Source: Holothuria scabra
Lineage: Eukaryota > Echinodermata > Holothuroidea > Aspidochirotida > Holothuriidae
DNA length: 64,000 nucleotides
NCBI GenBank assembly: GCA_037179385.1
Contig: CM074196.1
Coordinates: 29,843,986-29,907,985 of the forward strand
Direction: 5' to 3'
In this document: one piece after another, positions 1-57,022 of the stretch
Layout: each line of letters starts with the position of its first letter
Numbering within the stretch: position 1 is the first letter of the stretch
The notes under the pieces: model-generated
Databases searched by the model: none
What the model was told of the DNA's origin: nothing
Seen by the model: the letters and a program-made list of their open reading frames with translations, nothing else
Position numbers and translations under genes: made by a program

Positions 1-319
1 CCATTACTTTGAGCTGATAGCTCCCTTTTTACTAAAATCCTCCCGACCCTCTGGCAAAGGGGCTTTCGGCATTCGGCGAAACCAAACTATAAACTGTTCT
101 CGAAGAAACTCTATGTCCACTGAAGGACAACACTTGACCAATCTCACGGCCCTCAGACCATTTACATTATTGGTCTGTCATGTATGGCTCTAAGAACAGA
201 TATTGCACAGGATATTAGCCAAAAGGCCGAGAAGCTCCCATTTTTCCTTTCAAACACACGGGTTACTTATTTTGGAGTGAACGATAACACACGAGCCATT
301 TAGCTGTATGTCTTGTAAC

Positions 320-1135
320 TGCACTCCCAAACTGTTGGTAAAAAGCACTGGACAAAATCCAAAGTGCTCAACATGTGCAATTTATTTCCCAACAAATAGG
401 TAAACAATCTACCCATTTTTGTTGGGTAAATTAAGGTTGGGTAAAATTCAAGCATTGGAAAAGGTGTTAGGCAAGTCCAAAGTACCCAACATTTGGGCAA
501 AAGGTAACTGCCCAATCAGATGGTTATTGAAAGATCAGTTAAATTTTACTGATAATTATTTTAATAAAAGTGACAAATTGAGATCTTATTGTTGAATACG
601 ATTGGATTCTGAAAAAGCCAGCGGTAGATTAGCAGTAAAAATGTTGACGACATTATTTAAAGAACAATGGTCGTATAGAAAAAAAAGTTTTCCCTTCTAC
701 GTAATCAATGGGAGAAGAAATGTAAAGTTCACGATTAGGTTTTTTATTTCAAACTACACACTTCACATTAAGCAAGTGCATCGTCACTGGTGCCCCCAAC
801 CACTCTTGGAGGGCAAACGGTGTAAGTTTTAGGGTACTTTGTTAACTCTCCTTCTGGCCCAAATCATATAATTACATATATCAGGTTATATTGAAATCCA
901 AACAGCACCCAGCAGTGCAGCTGTTGGGCAAACGTGTTGGGACAAATTTTAACCATTTGTTGGGCAAAATTAGGTAGGTGAAATGGTTGAGTAATTTCAT
1001 TTGTCCTACTAATGAGTAAAACACTTAACCAACTGAGTTGGGCAGTATTTTTCCCAGTTCCGGTCAGGAGGCATACGGAACCAACGGTTGGGTATTTTTT
1101 TTTTTGCCCATGTTGGGTAATCATTTTTAGATGAG
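320..1135. repeat. element with TTGGGTAAA / TTTACCCAA words in both orientations
   Basis: Two stretches, about 320-500 and 890-1135, carry many copies of gttgggtaaa, ttgggcaaa and their complements (cccaac, tacccaac, tgcccaac). The 390 bp between them lack the word. They could be the two arms of one foldback element, but I could not define clean ends or a target duplication. Confidence 0.45.
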
Positions 1136-2794
1136 TCATTAAAAGTCATTACGATGTGCAATATGAACAAAAAGTGGGTGAAATTGTTCCATCTTTGATA
1201 CTAATAAATGACTTTTGACTAAATCATGTAATGCTTAATGACGGAAGTCGATTTTCGTGCTGAATTGCTTCTCGATTTGTGTACCAGTTTATCTAAGTCG
1301 CAATTCAACCGAGACAAGGGCATTTTCAATGTTAGTATATTGCTAGCCTAACCTTACCGAAACTACCCCTAAAGGAACTCTTACATTTTCCGAAAGCTGA
1401 TTCCCTGTGCAGTTTAATGGATATTATAGCAGTATTAGTTAAGGTTATCTGTCACTTTGAGGAAGTAATGATATTAGCTTACATCGGATGTTAATGTTAT
1501 AATCATGCAGTTCAGGTCAACTATACTCGTTATGCTTATACTCACTCTGCACCGGACAATTGACAAAAAAGATCTAATCCGAATAGTTTCCTAAATAACT
1601 GTCATTTCGGTAGTATTTCTAAAGTCGGAAGCCTGCAAAAATTCTTGTGAAGTACCACATGGTGTTAGGAAACATGATATCGGGCTGTTTTGTCGATAAA
1701 AGGGCCGGCTAAATGCAGACATTCTCCCGTATTTGCCGCCAAACATAGACCTAAAGGTTCTTCGTGAGGTTGTGACGATATTTTTTCCTCGAACGTGAAG
1801 TTTACTAGGAGTAATTGCTTGGTTTGTCTTAATAGATGGACAATATTGAGGTCTTAAAATATTATAAAAGATACTTCGAAGAAAAAGAAGAGGAAAAAAT
1901 GTTAGGTTTAGCTGTTGTTTCAAAACAAGTTTTAGGTGACTGATCTTGCCCTTTAAAATGTTACCCGATATTCAGATACTACTTGCAAGGGACAAATAAC
2001 AAGTTTCTTTCATTTCATTTTTATGTTACTAAGGACTGCAATAAATGCAAAAATTATAAATGTCAACTGAATGTTTTTATTTTAGTTATATTTGCTACTA
2101 ATATTGTCCACTTTGGATAATATCTCCCGGACGGGAAATATAGGACGGAATATAACACTCCGGTATTTCCATGTATACCGTGAATGAAACATATCAAATT
2201 TGAGCTTCATTAGTTGCAATGAGAAATCACCCTAATCCGAAATAAGAGTCTGGAAACAAAAGAATGTCAACGAAGAAGTTGTAAAAAAATTTTCTCGAAA
2301 AAATCACTCCAACGTGCATTAATAAATAACTTACTAAACGAACCTGGGAATAGTGTCGCGGACGGGACATAACATTTCTTGGTAGTGCAGAGTGGGACAG
2401 CAAAAGGGATGGTGTAAAAGCAGTCAGGGCATCTTGAGCATGTTATAGGGTACATCATCAATCAATTTTTATGATTTTGTAGTACAGCTTATTAATAAAA
2501 ATTGATTACCGTAGTAAATATTGAAATGTGTGTCAGAACTATTTTCAATGTAGCTCATTTATAATTGGTTCAATATCTTGTTTTTTGAGGATTCTCTTAC
2601 TGACTGCAATACAACACTCCCCCTGAGTCTCCCTTTTCACCTCTGCATATTTTTAACCTGAACAAGTAATTAACGAAAAGTGTAGCAGACACGTGACATT
2701 TCGTCGCGTAATGGATATTTTATGAAAGTGTGCAAATTGCAGTACGTTCAGCTATACACTATACTTGACCTTATAAAATCGGTTTAGTCCCGGT

Positions 2795-3206
2795 GTTTCG
2801 ACCTCTCTTTATATCGACCTCTCTATGTTCCGACTTTTTCACGATTTCTCACGTTTTGATCGAAACATGGACAGGCTGGAACATAGAGACGGGATGACGT
2901 CTCTATGTTCCGACCGCAATTTGAAAAAGTCGAAACATAGAGAAGTCGAAACCCAGAGACTTTGGACGTCTCAATGTTCCGACTACCCCATATTCCGAAC
3001 TAAATTTCAAACATGAAGAATTCGGTACATAGAGAAGCGGAAACATAGCGACGTTTTACACATTTCTATGTTCCTATTTCTCTATGTTTCGACCAAAACG
3101 TTTATAAGTCGGAACGTAGAGACGGTTGGAATATAGAGTAGTCGAAATATAGAGAAGTCGGAACATAGAGAGGTCGGAATATAGAAAGGTCGAAACATAG
3201 AGAGGA
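2795..3206. repeat. palindromic array of TCGGAACATAGAGA words
   Basis: A 14-17 bp word (tcggaacatagagag and variants with gaaa, gaat or gata) occurs more than ten times. Copies in the first half are mostly ctctatgttccga, those in the second half mostly the complement, so the block can fold back. It ends tcgaaacatagagagg near 3206 and begins cctctctttatatcgacc near 2800. Not coding. Confidence 0.7.
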
Positions 3207-3600
3207 CCCCACAAAATCACTTGCCAATCAAGGTGAGACTAGATATATTACTCTGAAAGTCTCAAAGAGTCTTCACTGTAAATTTACAGTGTTCTCTATG
3301 CTGTATAAAATGGCACCTTGGCCCAGCTTTGTGAATCTACTTTTACAAAATCAAGAGATCAAAATAAATGGAAAGTCATGGCAAATGTTATCAAGACTAA
3401 ATTAAAATGTTGACAAACACTAGAAAACTCATGTGAAATTCATTTGTCTAACAGGCAGGCAGTCTCACATTGTGGTACCATTTGACTAAACCAAAGAACA
3501 GGGATTTTTACCATCTAACTGTGCAGGTCCACAGCTATACTATTAAACCAGTTTTGGGTAAGGGGCATAAAGGCATCACAATGTAGGAGTTTTGCCATGG

Positions 3601-3615
3601 GGGGGGGGGGGGGGT
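3601..3615. repeat. G homopolymer run
   Basis: An uninterrupted run of G, more than 14 nt. Similar G or C runs occur near 5705, 21600, 22260, 26550, 31261, 33530, 37411, 38215, 42175, 57950, 59590 and 59850, many inside family D elements. Confidence 0.8.
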
Positions 3616-3806
3616 GATCTTCCTTTTATAGGTTATTATCCTTCATTGCAGAACATTTTCATTTGGATTTTGTCTAGGACGGGAGAGGGAACAGCCCTCC
3701 TCATGGTCCCAGTGGTATAAACTGTGACATGCAGAAACCTGCCTATAGTATAGTACATTGCACTACACTACGTGAGTTTGTGGGTTAAGCATGTGGGCAA
3801 GCCGAC

Positions 3807-4110
3807 TTAAAGGGCCAAAACTCTCACCCCAAACTACAATTTTGGTACGGGGTACCAAAATTCCCAATTGGCTCAGCTCTTTGATTGACAGCTAATTCCA
3901 ACAATGCAGAGTACCAAAGCTTATATTACACAGCATGAACGCTACTGAGAGTGTTTTGATTATGTAAATTGAGTTTTTCAAACACCACCTTGAAGACATA
4001 AACTGAGATTGTATCTAGATGAGGATGAATTTCAAACAATTGTGGGAGGGGCTTAAAAAGAAGGTTATGAGAATTGATACTGTTTGGGGTGAGAGAACCG
4101 GGTCTTTAAG
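3807..4110 (+). repeat. family A MITE-like element, copy 1
   Basis: About 300 bp. The left end ttaaagggccaaaactctca is matched by ggtgagagaaccgggtcttt at the right end (inverted). The body shares long segments with the copies at 6466, 19212, 21165 and 43774 (direct) and 15716, 17535, 30432 and 40268 (reverse), for example cagcatgaac and gtgttttgattac. Confidence 0.8.
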
Positions 4111-5252
4111 TCAGAAAGTGTGTAGATGTGTGTGTGTGTGCCTGAAATACAGCACATGTGATACCAAAATGTTTATCACACTGTTCACAATTTCTTGCGT
4201 TCTGAATTGGAACATGTGCATACTGCATGGTACTGCACATGCCGTATCTGTAGTGAAGCTTTCGATCATCGTGAGGTTTTTTGTGCTGGCTTCCCCATCG
4301 TAGCCATTGGAACGCTCCAATTAAATGCACCCAATTGACAGGTTGTGAGCATGAATGATTAGTTGGGATGTTCCACCCTTCCTTCAATATAATATTTCAG
4401 TATTCTAACGCCCGGTAAATACACAATGTTGGTCATTGTAAATGTTCATTAAGTCAAGAACACATACAGGAAACAGTCACGTCAATGCTGTATGGCCCAC
4501 CGGCGGCATCGGAGAATGTCCCGTCGGCCACAATATTTTTCTTCGGTTTTAATTTTCCGGTCTGAGGAGTAGTCCCTTCAAATTTGCATTTCTACTTTTC
4601 AATGGTTAAGAGGACCCTGAATGGAACTCGTGTACCAAATCCTCTAAAGCCTTTCCACGTTCAGAGCGATTTCAGTTTCACTTTGTCGCTCAATTCCCAC
4701 ACCCATTTTCTGCCCCGTCCGTGAAGCATACCAACGAGGAATCACATGACCACAAATATTATTACTTAAATAGAGGCAGCTTTCGGTAATTTTAGAGATG
4801 ATGTTTCTGAAAAAGAACATTATACATCATTACAGCTATGTTTTTAATTATCTATAGTATGAGTAATTTATATTTTAATTGTGCAATCCCACCCGACAGA
4901 CAAATATTGTGGAATGTCCCTACACTGAATCCGTGGCTAACAAAATAAGCATGTTTAACACAACGAGGGTTTGGTCACGGTTCGATAAATAACCAATTAT
5001 GACGAATTGCCGGTTACAGTAAAATACGACTGTCTTTAACTATTTTTACAATTGGTCAAATTCCATTCATATATTTATATTTCTTGTTTGCATTGATGTC
5101 ATTTAAATTTTCGGTTGCTTAAAAATGAAACATTTCCGTGATTGTCTGTAAAAAGGTATACAGCCAGACTGTATTGCAGATTGCCAACGTATGGACATTC
5201 ATATCAAGTACACAATAAACAAATAACAGACTTTTTATATCTTCAATTACAG

Positions 5253-48724
<43,472 letters not shown>

Positions 48725-50434
48725 TGACTTATACCTTGAATATATTTTGTACTCACACCAAAGTCCAAAGATAGAAATTACCTTTAAAAATATATTAATC
48801 TTGCATCGAAATATCTTACGTACAAATTTGAAATAACCCTCTGCATACAAACTGCAAAATATCTATTATGATCTGATTTAATTGAAGATAATAACCTTTG
48901 TATTAGGCAAACAATTTTTGTGGGAGGGTAGGTATAAATGTTGTACCCAGACGACATAGGTACGAACAAATATCAAACAACTACGCCAGAAATCAGTCTA
49001 ACAGCAACGTCCAACCCTTGTAGGGTCTTGCCTGGGAACTGGTCGTGCTACTCCTGCGAAATCACGAAAACGACCTAGTGTGAGCAGGTAGCTGCTATTT
49101 GGATCCAAATCACAGCTCCATGGTATGAGGACGACTCCTCGTCAATGGTCATAAGAAACCACAAGAAATGAGAAATGTTGCAAGATTTTTAAACATATTT
49201 ACAAAACATTGCGACCTCTCGCGATCATATCTTTCGGGCTACGAGCTCTTCCGGCCAATCGCAAAGGATCGTCTTCTCACTAGAAGACCATTTTCAAGTC
49301 ATAGCGGTTCAGGGTTGCGGGAATGCGTAACAGCTCGCAAGCGTTGGTCGCTGAGTGGTCATGTAGCGTGATTCATGAAAAACATCTCATGAAAGGGAAG
49401 AGTCTTCAATACTAATCAAAACCGGACGGACTGCATTTTTTTACGCCTTTACCGAAGAAGACAGGTAAATGGACAAAGTTTAGACGTCAAATTTTCATCT
49501 AATTTGCTTTTCAAACTACACTGACAAATTTTTCCTGCACACTTTTCGTATTCGGCAAAAAACCGTCAAACATAACGCACATTTTATTTGTAATTGACGA
49601 TTTCCAAATGTGTCAATTTCGCCTGCATGTATATTTCATGAAAAATGAACGTTCTGTTCTGAAGATATTGACGTGAGACCTTTGCCCACTACATACTTGT
49701 TTATAAAAGAAAAAATCCCCTAGGCCTATAGGATTTGAGTAATGTTTTAAACCCCACTAAACAGTACTTCTTATTCACTTCATACATTATTTTTTCTGAA
49801 TATAATTTTAGTCAAACTCATAGTATGCCATTGATATATTTAAGGAGTAATTGTTTGATTATTAATTATGTCTATTAAATAACATTTTTTGAAACATGTC
49901 ATTTCAAGATGGGTTTTCAACTTAAGTTTTGTGTTTGTGTTAACACATTGTCACCTTACTGATGGCGTAAATCAAAATTATCGAGAAGTAATACACAAAC
50001 TACCCCCTTATTCCTGGTTTTGCAAAGTGTTTTAAGAGACCCCGGTGTTTCACACCTCACTAATCGCGTAAAAGTAGGCTAGGGTCCCTGTGTGGATCTT
50101 CTTATTTATCATTGTCACATGGAATAGGCCAAATTCTTTTCAAGCAGAAAAACTTTCTCAGGTTGATATGTCATTAGCAGGAGTATCAATTACGAAATCG
50201 AGCCTATATATTGTAGTTGCAAGTATTCCTGAAGTATAAACTCCTGAAGTGTTATTAGGGACATAAATTTTAAAGGCCAATATACTTTATGCATTGGCGC
50301 GACACACTTACGTCATTTTGGAGGAATAACGATAAAACTTTTGGTAGCACCACTGATCTTTGTGTAGAACATATATAGATCGGTGGGACACAACTCGCCC
50401 CAGTGTGTTGAACACTTACGGTCGTATCGGCTCA
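48725..50434. other. 3' flank of the integrin gene
   Basis: Likely contains the 3' UTR, but no canonical AATAAA was found in the first kilobase (attaaa occurs near 49873). No protein-coding gene or repeat family recognised. The 67-codon ORF at 49168-49371 has no visible domain. Confidence 0.35.
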
Positions 50435-50795
50435 GTTGACCAATCAGCTATTTGAATTAGTTGATGTTGGTATATTATTCTTCCGAAGTAGAACGTGGTT
50501 TTGACATTGAGAAATCGTATGTATAAGGTCAGGTTCAAGGTCTACAAGGGTTCTAGACTTGCTAGGTCAATATTAATATACATATTTCAGTTTTTCGTTT
50601 GTATAATTTTTCCAAAGCAACGATGTTGACCTATCAGCTATTTGCATTAGTTGATGTTGGTATACTATTCTTACAAAGTAGGACGTGCGTTTGGCATTGT
50701 GACATCGTATGTATAAGGTCAGGTTCAAGGTCTACAAGGGTTCTCGACTTGCTAGGTCGATATTAATATACATATCTCAGTCTTTCGCTAAGTAT
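50435..50795 (+). repeat. two-copy tandem duplication, period 190 bp
   Basis: Two units start gttgacc at 50435 and 50625. Both contain ttagttgatgttggtata, tcgtatgtataaggtcaggt, caaggtctacaagggttct and gacttgctaggtc. They differ at scattered positions, so the duplication is not recent. Confidence 0.9.
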
Positions 50796-51124
50796 CTACC
50801 ACAAGAAAACGCATTTTACAAGTTTTATTCAGTTTGGTACATTACGTTGATTCATTGTTAATTAATGTATTATACATGGTGAGGAAAAGGCTCAAACATT
50901 ATCATTATTTGTTGTGGACTAACGGGTAAAAACCCGCAGAGGAATACACGTTTGCCAAAGCAGTGATGTGCAATCGACTGTTGTAATCTTCTTAAAGACT
51001 GCATTCTAAAACAGTCACGCTACGTCTATCTTAGAGGTAGTGAATCAGTGCAACTAAACTCAGTGAATACCACTGGTTTTGAGATCTTTACTATTTTGCG
51101 GAATAGCGAAAGCTGTCACTCTAC

Positions 51125-51775
51125 ACAGTTACGAAAGCATCTACTCAAATTCGTTTTGAAACAGTAGCTAAATTTGAGAAATTCCTTCCTATTTTCTTCA
51201 AACTTTCTTTCATGATATTTTAGGACCACGGACTTCCCATATACACGGGCAGAGCATATAACGCGTAGATTGCCGCCACCGACTGAGACAAAAAAAAAGG
51301 AGCACCAAGATGGCCGCCGTGAAGCTATAATTGTTATGATTTAATAACGATTCTGTAATAATTCAAACAAAAGTTTAATTTGAATGAGAAAAAACATCAT
51401 ATTCATGCAATGCGTGTAGTGATTTTGACCTTGCCTTGCATTATTTCGAAAATATTTCAAGTTTCTTGCAAAATCTGTTTATTTGGAACGACTTGAGCAA
51501 GTCCAAACTTTCCACACACAAAAACATAGAAGACAGCCATCTCGCTACGCCTATACTCACGCCTACCGTAACGACAATCTAACGTACAGTATGCTCTGAC
51601 CTGATAGGCAGTCCGTGCTTAGGACTCAAATATTGCATATTCAAGGTGAACCAGACAGTTGCTCAAAGTTAATTTCACAAATTGAGGAAGAAAAATATTG
51701 TCGCACAATCCTCGGTAGGATTTTTATACAAAACTAATTCAAGTTGGGTTGACTGAAATTTTCCTTTAAGGTATC
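51125..51775 (+). repeat. family C element split by a hAT MITE
   Basis: The left part has attcgttttgaaacagtagc and ends in tttaggac; the right part resumes at cttaggactcaaatattgca and ends ttcaagttgggttgactgaa. The insert 51227-51617 is the second copy of the MITE at 6584. Confidence 0.75.
51227..51617. mobile_element. hAT-type MITE, copy 2
   Basis: A 391-bp relative of the element at 6584: left cacggacttcccatatacac, right ggcagtccgtg. It shares caccaagatggccgccgtga and gcagacagccatct-like blocks. The flanks tttaggac and cttaggac are an 8-bp duplication with one mismatch. Confidence 0.85.
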
Positions 51776-51839
51776 TTTGACTTTTGCATAGCGCCATTTT
51801 CATACAATTACAACAGATTCTGGGATGGATGAAAATTCT

Positions 51840-51965
51840 CTTATTAAAGAGTGACCCCTGTAGCCTCTCCTTAAAGAGTGAATTTTCACTGTTTTTGGAG
51901 TAAATTAACACTCTATCAGTGAATGATTTACATTTACTTCTTTGTTTAAAGAGTGTAGATTTCAC
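51840..51965. repeat. GAGTGAA/TTCACTC word array, short copy
   Basis: aaagagtgaccc, aaagagtgaattttcactgt, ggagtaaattaacactct and aaagagtgtagatttcacc match the array at 28385-28640. Confidence 0.55.
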
Positions 51966-54900
51966 CACATAGGAGTTACTTCCGTATATATTTGTGGCTG
52001 CTGTTAGCCTGTTACTCAGTGTGCTGGATTTGGCCTATTTACATATACCCCTGCTTAGGGTGAACAAACTCAGTTACTTGAATTACAGTATTTGAAACTT
52101 CCTACAATGCCAATGATGGAATAGTGAATAACAATCCTGGCGAAACTGAAAAATCCTTGTTTTTGTATCTGTTATAAAGCTGTAAATTGAGCGATAAAAT
52201 CATTTTTCCGTTAAGTAATTTTAAAACCTCAACTGCACTCTCCGAGAAAATGATGATGATGATATCACCATATATGGGATGAACGTTTAAAATGCGCTAG
52301 GCTATTTAGTGAAAATTTAACAAGCAGACAGAACTTTTGCATTATCTAAATTGTCTTCAGAGTGGTATAGATCACTTCAAACTATGACGAAGGCAGAGAC
52401 CGCGGAGTAAATTTTGCACTAAAGGCGAATCATGAAGCGGTCTCATGTGTTCAAGAAAAAGGCTCCTATACTCCCAGTTTAAATAGGCCAAAACTGCCCA
52501 TTGATGGAGAAATGCGGGGCCTTATCCCGTAGCGCCCCCGTTGCTGCGATCCCTGAAGGGAAGGATATTATCTGCTTTAATTTAAGAAAATGCGGTATGA
52601 TGTCGATTAATAAAAACATCAGAATCACTAAGAAGTTTGAAAGGTGGTATATACTTTTTTTTTTTCATTTTTAACTGAAAGGTGTGTAATTTAACCCTAA
52701 GACAATGGACAGTTCGGTCAGACTAGGCCTGGGTGTCGTAAAGTCACTAGAGTGGTATTCATCCGTTTGTTGTGCATTCATTCGAATTGGTTAAAATTAG
52801 TGTTATACCATTTGTAGAGTTATTCGTATAAAAGCAATGTATTAGTAATCTGAAATAGGTGTTTGAGACACGTAACTTGTGTTTACGTAGTAGCATGTAC
52901 CGTGTGACATAATAATACGCAGTACAAATAGCGGATTCAAGAAAAAGGAGCGTTGTATTATTAATTCAAAAGGAAAAGCAATTGAGAAAGATGAAAGCCT
53001 GGGCTTCGAATTGGGGCGGGGGAAATTCGTATCCCCCACTTTTTGGAAATGCACCCATTGACTTGAGATTTTTACACAGTTAATTGTTTACGCATATGGC
53101 ATCGTCTAACACTTTTGAGGACATGTTAATGCCCATGGCTGAAAATAAATGGCTGGTTTGAAATTTTCAAAGATGACCGCGAAGACAATACCAGATATTT
53201 ACACAGTCATACCCTGATGTAAAAAGGGGCAAGACTGGGGCAAAGTTACATTTTAAGGGTGGGGCCTAACCGTAACCTTAAAAAACATTGTATTTCGTCA
53301 TGTACTCTTAGTGGGGAAACAGGAGAAAAGCCCCTACAACGAACCCCTTAAAAAGTGGCGGTTTTGTCAGCCACTCTCCGTAACATGCAACTTAGGCTTT
53401 ACTGACTGTAAAATTGGAAGTCTAAAATCGAAGTCTGCAAGGTCCCAGGCAGGAAGGGCGGTCATTGGGATTAAGGAAAGGGGAGCATTCTCACCAATAA
53501 GCCGTGGCAATGGGCGCGAATGCATTTTCATGAGTCGTATTTATAATTACTATATTACACCTCCGTCAATCTTCATCACAAATCTCGCCATTTTTCTGTT
53601 TACTCGTTATCAAAATAGTAATTACACTGAAAGTGAAGTTGAAGTATAAGGTTAGAGGGGTTCAACTTTGTAATAAATAATTTGTTTCTTAAGTCTTTTT
53701 ATCAGATAAACCAATATTTAATGTGTTAACAATTCACTAGGTTTTATAGTTTTTTTTTATTATGATGCGAAACTGACTAGATATTCAATCAATATCTTTC
53801 AGACACAGAATGTAAATATATAAATATATTGTTTATGTAATTGAAACAATTTTTTGGACATGTGTCTTGTCTTTGCATTCGTGACCTAGCATACTTTTAA
53901 GTAAGGCAATACTGAATATATGTGTGTGTGTGGGGGGGGGGGGAGGAGGGAATATATGTGTGTGTGTGGGGGGAGGGGTACTAAAATGATCTCTTCACGG
54001 GAAAAGGACCCAGTGTCGTTGTTTCGTTATTTGCCGATTGTCAATCAAAGCTCTGTGGTAAATTGTCTTCAAATATAACTGGTTCAATAATGTTTTTGTT
54101 TTTCTATGGAACCATGCATCCCGCACTGAACTTACTGTATAGCAGGCTGTATACGGCATATTCTTTGTTCAGTCATGTCTTCAACTAAGGAACAACCATC
54201 ATAATAAATGTCTCTCGAAGTAGGAAAAGTGGTATCCTGCGTAGCGCCTCTGTGGTTGCAGCCCCCTTAAGCTTTACACTGCCGCCCCTTAGTTTTTCGT
54301 AGCGATGAGCTGAACGATAAGGTTCGTTCGCTTCGCGTCTTAGAGAGGTGGAGACTACAGTATTCCTTCTATTTCTTTCATGTGATGCTTTACTCCTCCA
54401 AAATCAATTCTATTGCCACAAAGTGAGCTGGCTTTAAATTCTTCACTGATCATTCAAAAGAGATAATCCTAAACTTGCATTGGTCCATCACTTCGGTTAG
54501 GTTAGGTTAGGTTAGATGGTATTTTATGGCCCAGTTTCCAACCATTACGGCGGTTTGGCGACCGTGGTAAACTTGTGGTAAGAGATAAACACACGAAGCC
54601 CTAGATAGGCTTCAATTACCCGTGGTTGTACTGTTTTAATACGTTTATTTACGAACGAAATTTTCCTTCTTTCCTTTTTTAACGAAATCTTGTTTCGTGT
54701 AAATGATCTGTGTAAAACAGAACAGACCATTGGTCTCCCTCAGATTCACTGCCGCTGGATTTAAGGGAGCGCGCTTGCATTTTTACGCGATCGTGCATTA
54801 TTATGTGCAAATGAGTTGCTTTGTGTACTCTGCGTAAGAGTGCACTTTTCGCCGCCGCTCAGATCTTAAGCAAGAGAACGTATATCTTAATCGTGACATG

Positions 54901-56189
54901 TACCATTCGAGCTTAGTATCATAAGGAATGAATCACATTTAAAGGTCCTTAGCTAGAAAAAAAGAGTTTCCTATGGCGTAGGAGGCGGGCAGACTACCCC
55001 CAAATTTCCGCAAAATCTAAAATTCGGGTAAAAACTTGGGAAAAAAGTAGTGTAAGAATTTGGAAAAAAAATGGACATTCACTTTAGCTTGAACCAAAAG
55101 TGGCATGATTTTCCAGAAAATTCCTACGCGTACCCAAAATGCTGAAGAGATATCCTCGAAACAGGAAAGAAACGTCATAGTGGTGGTAAATATTTTCATG
55201 AAAAATCAACAAGAATCCACAAATTTGCTATACATTGGGAAGCGCAAAAAACCATTCGTCGTAGATTTTACTTCACAGTTTTTCACAACACAACGTCCCA
55301 AATGGTCGAATATCCAAATTCTTGCAAGCATTTGCCCGAAAATAGAAGAGTATCAAAGTCAGGGAAACATATCTACAAAAATTCAAAGAAAGAAAAAGTC
55401 GCGACACACTTGGGAAGCCCGGCTGTCGCTTTAAAAAAGAAACAAACATTCTTCCCCCTGTTTTTTAATCGTGTGCAACATAATGCCCGAAATAGTTGAT
55501 TATTTTAATACTTTCAATCTTTGCCTCCAAAACAGAAAACGCCGTATTCAAAGTAATATCTTCATGGAAAATAAAAACAATAACAAAGATCTGCGACATA
55601 TTCCGATAGCTTGTGAAAAAAGGTTTTTCTCAGTTACACTTCATAATGTTGTCTTGCAAAATGGCGGGCGAAGGTTTAAAAATGCTGGGATGTTTTAAAT
55701 TGGCAAATTAATTCAACGCACAGACCTGAGGATGTCCAGATGCAGTGCCTAATAGTTTGCCATTTCTAGTAGAGATTCTCTACTGCGCCTAGGGCCAAAT
55801 TCGGCAACAGTTATGAAAATCGGGTAATTTGCTTTTCAATAGCCTACTACATTATTAAAGCCTATAGTGGGAAAATGTCTTCCCGCACACCGTAGGTCTG
55901 AAAATTCATTGAAACCCACATTGAAACGTGATTTTATTTCAAAAGGTGATACTTATAGAAACGAAATCGTTTAAAGTCGTGAGTTTGTGAAGTCACAAGG
56001 ATAATTTCATAAATTCACTATACGTGGGATTTAGTCAAGAGTCGCAACACAGTAAAACACATCGGCGTGTTTCCAACTACGTTTCATAGTTTTTCCCCGA
56101 AAAGATACAAGACCATTTTTCATCCAATGGTATAGGTATATTTTATCTCTTAATTTTCTGATCAAAGTAGCGAATGCTTTGATCTACTT
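51966..56189. other. intergenic stretch without a recognised gene
   Basis: Holds a GT/G-rich low-complexity duplicate (53917-53975, tatatgtgtgtgtg then G run, twice) and a family E fragment (54495-54543). Open frames of up to 112 codons (53311-53649, 55105-55434) have no recognisable domain. Otherwise unremarkable. Confidence 0.4.
54495..54543 (+). repeat. SINE family E tail fragment
   Basis: ggttaggttaggttaggtta, then gatggtattttatggcccag, then tttccaacc. Confidence 0.65.
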
Positions 56190-56635
56190 GTAAGCCTGGA
56201 AAAGTCCATTTCCGGCGGTCTGAGCAGCACGGTTTTTCAAAATTTTCTGTACGCTCCTCGCCAACTAGTGGTGGCGCTCCGCTTAACAGCATTTACTTTT
56301 TCAAGAGAACACTTTTTACAAACAAAAACTCAAAGAAGAGACTGCTTAGATCTTCAATGTAAGCGTAGGAAATGCCATTTTCGTCCGTCTGAGGGACCGA
56401 TTTAGTTTTCTGTTCGGCCCGCCCTAACAAATGGTGGCGCTCCACTTAAACGGTTTTTTCTGGCTGAAATTTAGTTAAGGTAAACGTGTTTCTACGGTCG
56501 AAAACTCAACATATAGCGACTGCATAGAACTCCCTTGTAAGCCTGGGAAATGACATATCCGGAAGTCTGAGAGTTCCTATTTTTCAGTTTTCTGTACGCT
56601 CCTCGCAAACTAATGGCGGAGTTCCGCTTTCTCTT
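56190..56635 (+). repeat. three family F motifs in tandem
   Basis: Copies at about 56190-56290, 56372-56455 and 56545-56635, spaced 170-180 bp. Each reads aagcctgg-aaa-tccatttcc-gg, tctgag, then tctgtacgctcctcgccaac (or a variant), then gtggcgctccgctta. Confidence 0.8.
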
Positions 56636-57022
56636 TCGGACAGAATTTCATTTTCCGGACAAAAAATCTGCAAAGGCCCTAATTCAAACTGAAATGTTCC
56701 CCTACGCCCCACCCGTTTGCTATCGTGCAAATTGGGTGTGTTCTTCGTTGTCTGAATTGAATAATTCATTACATATGAATAAAAAAGTACTGGGAATCCT
56801 CACAAATTTTGATAGTTTTAAGGAGAAGATATTAAAAATTGGTGTTTCTTTGCGAAAGGTGAGTTCGCAGACATTACACAGCTTCCTTCCCCTCATAAAT
56901 CAATGATTTTGGAAAATAAAATGATTATCTTTCTGGGAGAAAAGGTCACACTCCCGACAAAGCCATGTAAATAGCCGCCGTCGGCCGGAAGTGCTACTCC
57001 AATTACCATATATAAACAGTAG

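Larger units (their letters stand above)
1..5252. other. upstream region or intron before the first visible exon
   Basis: No coding exon recognised. It holds the two TTGGGTAAA-word stretches, the 2795-3206 element, a G run near 3601 and one family A copy, all listed separately. I looked for an exon with a signal peptide or the FNLD / GSYFGxSV start of mature integrin alphas and did not find one. The rest (1140-2790, 4390-5250) shows nothing I recognise. Confidence 0.5.
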
